11,068 bases of DNA from B2-G16 sp964528085 (GTDB lineage: Bacteria > Bipolaricaulota > Bipolaricaulia > UBA7950 > UBA9294): contig CAZGRE010000043.1 of NCBI GenBank assembly GCA_964528085.1, positions 1-11,068 of the forward strand. Direction: 5' to 3'. The notes under the pieces are model-generated. The model saw only the letters and a list, made by a program, of their open reading frames with translations, ran no database searches and had not been told where the DNA came from. The position numbers and the translations under genes were made by a program. Every line of letters starts with the position of its first letter. Position 1 is the first letter of the stretch. Of this stretch, positions 5,800-11,068 are shown piece after piece.

Positions 5800-7677
5800 T
5801 CACCTAAACAGCATCCTTAGCTCGTACACGCCGGCCTCCCTCCGCTTCTCGATCGTGAACCCGGCCTTCTCGAACAGGTGCATCATCGGCTGATTACCGA
5901 CGAGGACCTCGGCGGTGAACCCGAGGAGCCCCTGGCGCTTGGCGAGGTAGGTCAGGTAGTTGAGGAGCTCGGTGCCGACCCCCTTGTTCTGGAAGTCGTC
6001 GCGGACGACGAGGGCCACCTCGGCGGTGTGCGTAGTCTCGTCGATCCCGTACTGCCCGACACCGATCACCGTCTCCTGGCCGGGCTCGCCGGTCACAGCG
6101 AGGATCACCATCTCGCGCGTGTAGTCGATCACGGCGAACTCCTGCAGCCGCTCGTGCGGCATGTCGGTGCGGGCGGAGATGAACCGCCTGTAGATCGACT
6201 GGTCGGAGAGGGAGTAGAAGAAGTCCTTGAGGAGTGGCTCGTCGCTGATCCTGACTGGCCTGAGGGTGATCTCAATGCCGGCCTTCGTCGTCCGGTAGGT
6301 CTCGAGCTCCTCAGGGTACTGCCCCCGCTCGCCCGGGATGTACGCCTGATCCTTGTAGATCAGGTTGAGGTCCTTCGCCTCGCGCAGAAGCCACGGCCGG
6401 AACCTGGGATGGGCGATCCCGATCAGCTCCATCGCCCGCTCACGGACGTTCTTTCCGTGCAGATAGGCGATCCCGTACTCGGTAACGACGTAGTGGATGT
6501 CCCCCCGGGTGAGGGTCACCCCCGCGCCCTCGGGGAGGAGCGGGACGATCCGTGAGACCTCTCCCCCCTTTGCCGTCGATTCGAGGACGAGGATCGACTT
6601 TCCGCGCGGGGCGAGGACGGCACCCCGCATGAAGTCGGCCTGACCGCCGATCCCGGAGTAGAAGGTCCGCCCGAGCGACTCGGCCGTCGCCTGGCCGGTA
6701 AGATCGATGGAGAGGGCGGTGTTGATCGCGGTCATCCGCTCCTGGGAGGCGATGACCATCGGATCGTTCGTGTATTGGACCGGATGGAACTCGATCGCCG
6801 GGTTGTCGGAGAGATATGCGTACGTCTCCCGGTGACCCATCGAGAAGGAGGCGACCGTCTTGTTCCGGTCGCGGGACTTGCGCGAGTTGTCGATCACCCC
6901 CTCCTTCATCAGCTCGACGATCCCGTCGCTCAACAGCTCGGTGTGCACCCCGAGGTGGCGCTTCTCACTCAGATTGGCGAGGACGGCGTTCGGGATCCTC
7001 CCGTAGCCGACCTGGATCGTCGAGCCGTCCTCCACCAGCCTGGCGACGTACCTTCCGATCCGGTGCGCGATCTCGTCCGGTACCTCGGACTCGTACTCGA
7101 GGAGCGGCTCGTCGTGGGGGACGATGCAGTCGACATCCTCGATATTTACGAAGGTGTCCCCGTGCACCCGCGGCATCTCGGCGTTCACCTGGCAGATGAC
7201 GCATCCGGCGGAGTCGACCGCCGCCCGGCCGATGTCGACGCTGATCCCGAGGCTCATGTACCCGTAGTCGTCCGGAGGGGAGACCTGGACGAGGGCGACG
7301 TCGATTGGGACGACCCTCCGGTAGAAGAGATCCGGGACCTGGGAGAGGAAGATCGGGGTGTAGTCGGCGAGCCCCTTGTTCACCTCATCGCGCGTATTGG
7401 CGGAGATGAAGAACGCGTTGTGCCGGAAGTTCCGCTTGAACTCCTCCCGCATGTACGGGGCGACCCCGAGGGTCCAGATGTGGAGGACCTCGGCGTCGAA
7501 GAACGCCTTCGGATGATCCTTGACGTAGCGGACGATCTCCTCGACCAAGAATTGCGGCTTCCCGCAGCCGGTCCCGACGAATATCCGATCCCCCCGATGG
7601 ATATTGGAGAACGCCTGATCAGGGGTTACGAACTTCTCCGGGAAGCGTTCCTTCCACTCATCAAGCGATCTTCCCAC
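5800..7677 (-). CDS. Acetyl-CoA hydrolase/CoA-transferase fused to GNAT acetyltransferase
   Basis: A 625-residue two-part protein and first gene of the operon. Residues about 5-455 form a class I CoA-transferase of the acetyl-CoA hydrolase/4-hydroxybutyrate CoA-transferase family. The likely catalytic glutamate is E247 in GVHTELLSDG, and the family's GIGGQADF stretch is at 342-349. Residues about 467-625 form a GNAT domain with the acetyl-CoA loop QNKGVG (563-568) and a closing motif near N595-F608. The GTG at 7677 is used because an in-frame TGA lies three codons upstream, a GAGGAAGA site precedes it, and the next ATG is at residue 76, inside the domain. The first part would move CoA between acetyl-CoA and another acid, or hydrolyse it; the GNAT part could acetylate a protein lysine or small molecule. 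This fusion is known in databases, but its GNAT target is not. Neighbours place it in acyl-CoA/acetate metabolism. Confidence 0.92.
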   Translation of the reverse strand: MGRSLDEWKERFPEKFVTPDQAFSNIHRGDRIFVGTGCGKPQFLVEEIVRYVKDHPKAFFDAEVLHIWTLGVAPYMREEFKRNFRHNAFFISANTRDEVNKGLADYTPIFLSQVPDLFYRRVVPIDVALVQVSPPDDYGYMSLGISVDIGRAAVDSAGCVICQVNAEMPRVHGDTFVNIEDVDCIVPHDEPLLEYESEVPDEIAHRIGRYVARLVEDGSTIQVGYGRIPNAVLANLSEKRHLGVHTELLSDGIVELMKEGVIDNSRKSRDRNKTVASFSMGHRETYAYLSDNPAIEFHPVQYTNDPMVIASQERMTAINTALSIDLTGQATAESLGRTFYSGIGGQADFMRGAVLAPRGKSILVLESTAKGGEVSRIVPLLPEGAGVTLTRGDIHYVVTEYGIAYLHGKNVRERAMELIGIAHPRFRPWLLREAKDLNLIYKDQAYIPGERGQYPEELETYRTTKAGIEITLRPVRISDEPLLKDFFYSLSDQSIYRRFISARTDMPHERLQEFAVIDYTREMVILAVTGEPGQETVIGVGQYGIDETTHTAEVALVVRDDFQNKGVGTELLNYLTYLAKRQGLLGFTAEVLVGNQPMMHLFEKAGFTIEKRREAGVYELRMLFR

Positions 7678-7799
7678 TCTTCCTCAACCCCTAAAGATCG
7701 ATTCCGTATTCCGGTCCCAGATTCTCCGAGACCTCTTCCCGAAAAGCAACGTCGATCCAGGCTGCTTGCGCAACCCCTCCGGATCATGGAGGCTATCCT
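7678..7799. promoter_or_regulatory. Divergent intergenic region between operon and MFS gene
   Basis: This 122-bp spacer must carry the promoters of the operon (leftward) and the transporter (rightward) unless the latter starts elsewhere. I see no convincing -35/-10 pair on the minus strand. On the plus strand TATCCT (7794-7799) is a weak -10-like hexamer. CCTCC (7777-7781) and GGAGG (7789-7793) form a 5-bp inverted repeat. Confidence 0.3.
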
Positions 7800-7811
7800 G
7801 TGGGAGGCGGG

Positions 7812-8995
7812 ATGGCATACGCGATCTTCATCTGGCACGCCGTGTTCCTAGCGATCACCATGTCGATGATCGATCTGAACACGGTCTTCCCCGCCCTGAT
7901 AACCTCCCTCGGCGGCTCGAAGATCGTCTTCGGCCTCCTCTACTCGATCATCCTCGGGGCCCCCTACCTGTTCAACGTCGTGTTCGGCCATTTCATCGCC
8001 GCCCGTCCGTACCGTCGCAAGTTCCTTCTGATCGGGATCTACCTCCGCGCCGCCTCGTTCCTCGGTATGGCCGGGTTCACCTACCTCTTCGGGAAGGGGC
8101 ACCCCGAGGCGGTTGTGGCGAGCTTCTTCGTTTGGACTTTCATCTTCTCCGCGAGCGGCGGGTTCGCTGGGATCTCCTACACCGACATCGTCGCGAAGCT
8201 CGTCGAGCGGGGAAAGAGGGGGAAGCTCTACGCCGTGAGGCAGTTCGCCGCTGGGATCGCCTCGTTCCTCGGCGGGCTGATCGTAGCGCGGGCGTTCAGC
8301 TTTAGGACCCTCACTTTTCCGGCGAACTACGCGCTCCTCCTCGCGATCGGCTCGGCCGGGCTCGTCATCGCCTCCGCCGCCTTCTGGTTCATCCGCGAGC
8401 CGGCCTCGGTTGTCGAGTCGCGCCCGTCTCTCCGCTCACGGTTCCGGGAGATCCCGGGGATACTCCGCGAGCACCACAGCTTCCTCCGGTTCATCGTCGT
8501 CGAGAACCTCTCGAGCTTCAGCCTGATGCTGATGCCGTTCTACATGATCTACGCGAAGGAGGAGATGGGCGTTGCCGATCGCTACATCGGGATATACCTC
8601 CTCTTCCAGATCGGGGGGACGATCGGTTCGAACCTCGCCTGGGGCTGGATCTCGCAACGGTTCGGCTCGCGGAGCGTCGTCCGGGCATGCATCCTCCTCG
8701 GCTCGCTGATCCCGCTCGTCGCCCTCGGTCTCTCACCCCTGGGGGCGGGGGCGTTCTCGGCCGTCTTCCTCCTCCTCGGGTTCGTAAGGAGCGGCCGTCA
8801 GGTCGGGTTCGAGCCGTACCTCCTCGACATCCTCCCCGAGGGCGACCGGCCGGTATATCTCGGGATACGCGGGACGCTCAACCTCTTCACCGTCGTCCTC
8901 CCATTCCTCGGCGGCCTGTTGATCCATGCGGCCGGGTATCCCCCGATCTTCGCCCTCGTCACCGCCGTGATGCTCGGCGCGTTCTTCCTCCTCGG
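7812..8995 (+). CDS. MFS-type multi-pass transporter, 3' end lost in gap
   Basis: At least 394 residues of an integral inner-membrane protein of the major facilitator type. There are many hydrophobic helices: about 4-25, 40-60, 70-95, 102-120, 148-165, 174-195 in the first half, then a charged central loop (about 196-220), then a second set of helices up to the gap. The basic cytoplasmic loop around 128-140 (ERGKRGK) is typical of such carriers. Substrate is unknown. The ATG at 7812 has a strong GGGAGG site just before it; a GTG at 7800 is in frame and would add four residues. The coding sequence is clear to 8995 and then enters the N run, so the stop is not seen; by usual MFS length only the last helix or tail is missing. 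It is transcribed away from the acyl-CoA operon, so export or uptake of a linked organic acid is possible but not shown. Confidence 0.85.
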
Positions 8996-9095
8996 NNNNN
9001 NNNNNNNNNNNNNNNNNNNNNNNNNNNNNNNNNNNNNNNNNNNNNNNNNNNNNNNNNNNNNNNNNNNNNNNNNNNNNNNNNNNNNNNNNNNNNNN
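8996..9095. other. Scaffold gap of exactly 100 N
   Basis: One hundred consecutive N. This is the conventional placeholder for a gap of unknown length, so true distance and any genes inside are not known. It cuts the 3' ends of two convergent genes, the MFS transporter from the left and the MtfA-type peptidase from the right. Confidence 0.98.
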
Positions 9096-9841
9096 TCCTG
9101 CCTGTAGTACGCCCGAAGCTGCTCGTAGAGCCGCGGCATCCTTTGTCTGAGATCGTTCGGCCTCTCGAAGAACGTCTCGGTAGCGACGGCGAAGAACTCG
9201 GCCGGGTTCAGCGCTCCGTACGGGCGGAGCGGCCCCTCCCCTCCCCCCTCGATCTCCCGTCGCAGCCGCTCGTAGGCCTCGTGGAACACCCGCGCCCAGG
9301 TCTCGTACATCGTCGGATCAGGGAGGATCGGCGCGCCGTCGGTCCTCCCGGTCTCGGCGTCGAGCTGATGGGCGAACTCGTGGAAGACGACGTTGTTCCC
9401 GCTCCCGACCTCGGCCGCGTCCCGCCGCACGTCGGCCCAGGAGAGGACGACCGCCCCCTCCCGCCACGACTCCCCGCTCCTCCCCTGCACCCCCTCGGTC
9501 ACCAGCCCGCTTCCGTCCCGCACCCGGTGCCGGGCGAGGTACGGGCCGGGGTAGACGATTATCGAGTAAAGGCCCGGGTAGAAGCCGGTCTCCCGGTGAA
9601 GGAGGAGGATGCACGCCTGCGCGGCGATCGTCAGCCTGATCGCGTCGGTGATCCTCAACCCCCCCGCCCCCTCGAACCGCTTCTCGGCGAGGAAGACGGC
9701 GGTCTTCCCATCGAGCTCTGTCCGGTCCTCGGCGGAGAGGAGGGAGAGATAAGGGACGTTCCTCCGGACTATCCTCCGCCATTCCTCGGGGAGGCCCCGC
9801 CCCATCAACCGCGCGCGGCGTCGCCTCCTAAGCCAGCCCAT
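9096..9841 (-). CDS. mtfA: MtfA-type zinc peptidase (M90), 3' end lost in gap
   Basis: 248 residues are visible of a protein in the MtfA (Mlc titration factor A)/M90 peptidase family. The gluzincin motif is HEFAH (154-158: H154, E155, H158), and the third zinc ligand is probably E215 in NPAEFFAVATE, a hallmark of the family. Family members are usually about 250-270 residues, so only a handful of C-terminal residues lie in the gap. The N-terminus is very arginine-rich. The ATG at 9841 has a GGAGAAGG site upstream; an internal Met at residue 13 is an alternative. In enterobacteria MtfA binds the glucose repressor Mlc and has aminopeptidase activity. No Mlc or PTS gene is visible here, so only the peptidase role can be carried over. 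It is divergent from the methyltransferase with 37 nt between their likely starts. Confidence 0.88.
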
Positions 9842-9866
9842 GCTCGCCTTCTCCCATCAGGTCGCG

Positions 9867-9872
9867 TATCCT
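9867..9872 (+). promoter_or_regulatory. -10-like hexamer before the methyltransferase
   Basis: TATCCT ends 6 nt before the ATG at 9879. No Shine-Dalgarno lies between them and no clear -35 hexamer is visible. The spacing would suit a leaderless transcript, as for the two accessory genes on the left, but the sequence is weaker. Confidence 0.2.
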
Positions 9873-9878
9873 TCCTCC

Positions 9879-10511
9879 ATGCTGTTTAAGGTCCGTTACG
9901 GCTCGTTCGCCGCACGCATTTATAGCACATTGATCGATCCTCTGATCGTCCCCTTGCGGAGGAGGATCGTCGAGATCTGTCTCGAGCGGGGATTGCGCGA
10001 GGTGATCGATATCGCGTCGGCTACGGGCGCGCAGTGCCGGATCCTCGCCGAGGCGGGGATCAATGCCGTTGGGATCGACATATCGGAGGCGATGATCGAC
10101 TCGGCGAAGGCCCGTGGCGGACGTAACGTCGATTACGTTCACGCCTCAGCGTACGAGCTCCCGTTCGAGTCGGGCTCGTTCGACGGGGCGATCATCAGCC
10201 TCGCCCTCCACGAGCACACAGAAGAAGAGAGGGGGATAATCCTCGCCGAGGCCCGCCGCGTCACCGTACCGGGAGGGATCCTTCTGATCGCCGACTACAC
10301 GCCACCTTCCCGGCACGGGGTCAATCCGGCGTGGCTTGCGATCCGGCTGATTGAACGGACCGCCGGGAGGGATCACCACGCCGGATTCCTCGACTTCGTG
10401 GCCCGCGGCGGGCTCGATGGCCTGATGGAGCGCTACAACCTCGTCCCGTACGAGAGGGTCGACTCCCATCTGCGGACGATCGGGATCGCCGTCTTCGTGA
10501 ACCCGGGCTAG
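9879..10511 (+). CDS. Class I SAM-dependent methyltransferase
   Basis: A 210-residue Rossmann-type methyltransferase of the Methyltransf_11/UbiE-like kind. Motif I is VIDIASATGAQ (42-52), with alanine and serine where many relatives have glycine. The acidic residue that binds the SAM ribose is D67 in GIDIS, motif IV is FDGAIISLALHE (101-112), and PGGILLIADY (131-140) is the post-IV strand. A UbiE-like lipid or small-molecule substrate is possible but not established. The ATG at 9879 is preferred over the in-frame ATG at 9840 because the latter overlaps the start codon of the divergent peptidase gene and adds 13 residues unlike the family. Its stop overlaps that of the convergent enolase gene by 4 bp. 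No operon partner is visible. Confidence 0.85.
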   Translation: MLFKVRYGSFAARIYSTLIDPLIVPLRRRIVEICLERGLREVIDIASATGAQCRILAEAGINAVGIDISEAMIDSAKARGGRNVDYVHASAYELPFESGSFDGAIISLALHEHTEEERGIILAEARRVTVPGGILLIADYTPPSRHGVNPAWLAIRLIERTAGRDHHAGFLDFVARGGLDGLMERYNLVPYERVDSHLRTIGIAVFVNPG

Positions 10512-11068
10512 CCCTTCGGGAGGGGGTAGGGGAAACGGCTGTACGACCCTTCCCCGCCGAGTTCCTCCTCGATCCGGAGGAGCCGGTTGTACTTCGCCGT
10601 CCGCTCGGACCGGGCCGGCGCCCCGAACTTCGACTGCCCTGTGTCGAGGCCGACGACGAGATCGGCGATGAACGGGTCCTCGGTCTCCCCGCTCCGGTGG
10701 GAGACGATGACGTTCCACGACGCGTCGAGCGCGAGCCGCGCCGCCTCGATCGCCTCGCTCACCGTCCCGATCTGGTTCACCTTGAGGAGGAGGGCGTTCG
10801 CCGACCCCTCGGCGATCCCCCGCTTCACCCGGGTCGGATTGCTGACGAAGACGTCGTCCCCGATGATCTGGATCCTCTCCCCGAGCCGCTCGGTCAGGAG
10901 GCGCCACCCCTCCCAATCCTCCTCGGCCATCCCGTCCTCGATCGAGACGATCGGGTATCTCTCGACGAGCCCGGCGTAGAAGTCGACGAGCTCGGACGGG
11001 GTGAGGGTCCTCTCCCGGATGTGATATACCCCGTCCCGGTAGAACTCGGAGGCGGCCGAATCGATCGC
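10508..11068 (-). CDS. eno: Enolase, C-terminal part (5' end outside window)
   Basis: The last 186 residues of phosphopyruvate hydratase (2-phosphoglycerate to phosphoenolpyruvate, glycolysis/gluconeogenesis, cytoplasm). All signatures of the barrel are present: SIEDG with a metal-binding acid, GDDVFVSN (second metal acid), the catalytic lysine in LLKVNQIGT, the VSHRSGETED loop with its histidine, and the final active-site lysine in GQSKFGAPARSER. The common bacterial form of the last motif is GQIKTGAP; the S and F here are a lineage-specific variant with the lysine kept. The C-terminal tail after RIEEEL also differs from textbook bacterial enolases. The frame is open without interruption to the right edge; the Met at 10930 is internal, not a start. 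The stop TAG overlaps the methyltransferase stop. Confidence 0.95.
   Translation of the reverse strand, partial: AIDSAASEFYRDGVYHIRERTLTPSELVDFYAGLVERYPIVSIEDGMAEEDWEGWRLLTERLGERIQIIGDDVFVSNPTRVKRGIAEGSANALLLKVNQIGTVSEAIEAARLALDASWNVIVSHRSGETEDPFIADLVVGLDTGQSKFGAPARSERTAKYNRLLRIEEELGGEGSYSRFPYPLPKG

Noticed and set aside
4712..6724. The shared peptide DLTGQATA in both the synthetase and the CoA-transferase
   Set aside because: Both families independently carry a D-L-T-G-Q motif at this kind of position, and the surrounding sequence does not align. A recent duplication or gene conversion is not supported.
6775..7851. 358-residue plus-strand open frame opposite the hydrolase-GNAT gene
   Set aside because: Same kind of antisense shadow, with no recognisable domain. 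It also crosses the intergenic region into the transporter gene.
8687..9889. Open frames that read through the N run on both strands
   Set aside because: Unknown bases cannot contain stops, so the length is artificial. The transporter and peptidase must be treated as separate genes, each truncated at the gap.
10508..10930. A complete 140-residue gene starting at the Met at 10930
   Set aside because: The same frame continues without a stop to the right edge and the added residues match enolase, so this Met is internal (SIEDGM).
1..11068. CRISPR arrays, tRNA or rRNA genes, insertion-sequence transposases
   Set aside because: I looked for regularly spaced repeats, tRNA-like cloverleaf sequences and transposase motifs on both strands and saw none.

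Overview
The window looks like a scaffold from the chromosome of a high-GC bacterium, probably an uncultivated anaerobe assembled from metagenomic reads. A run of exactly 100 N (8996-9095) marks a scaffold join. The anaerobe reading rests on an operon built around an ADP-forming acyl-CoA synthetase, the enzyme type that makes acetate and ATP from acetyl-CoA in many fermenters and archaea. Phylum cannot be fixed from the sequence; Bipolaricaulota/Acetothermia-like bacteria are a low-confidence guess.

Layout. (1) 1-2626 is an accessory region with mixed, locally AT-richer sequence. It holds a DUF4143-type AAA ATPase (312-1463) and a DUF3800 protein (1745-2422), both on the + strand. Around them are a GC-rich palindromic repeat, a nested hairpin/terminator, a 16-bp tandem duplication, and an in-frame remnant of the 3' end of a gene (1587-1710) whose intact homologue starts its own 3' end at 2627. 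The DUF3800 gene therefore lies between two diverged, same-orientation copies of one gene tail. (2) 2627-7677 on the - strand is a tight three-gene operon, read from right to left: acetyl-CoA hydrolase/CoA-transferase fused to a GNAT domain, ADP-forming acyl-CoA synthetase (fused alpha-beta), and a stand-alone BioD-like/DRTGG protein that resembles the regulatory N-terminus of long phosphotransacetylases. Gaps between the genes are 4 and 1 nt. (3) 7800-8995 is a divergent MFS-type transporter cut by the gap. (4) 9096-11068 holds an MtfA-type zinc peptidase (- strand, cut by the gap), a divergent class I SAM methyltransferase (+ strand), and the C-terminal part of enolase (- strand, running off the right edge). 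The stop codons of the last two overlap.

How the genes work together. The operon is a coherent acyl-CoA/acetate module: CoA transfer or hydrolysis, substrate-level phosphorylation, and a nucleotide-binding domain that is normally attached to phosphotransacetylase but here has no Pta catalytic domain beside it. The fused GNAT domain suggests acetyl-CoA-dependent acetylation of some partner. The right-hand genes look like ordinary housekeeping. The most unusual part is the left region: a small insertion or recombination scar at the 3' end of the operon, and two accessory genes that both carry a -10-like hexamer 7-8 nt before the ATG with no evident Shine-Dalgarno, as in leaderless transcripts.
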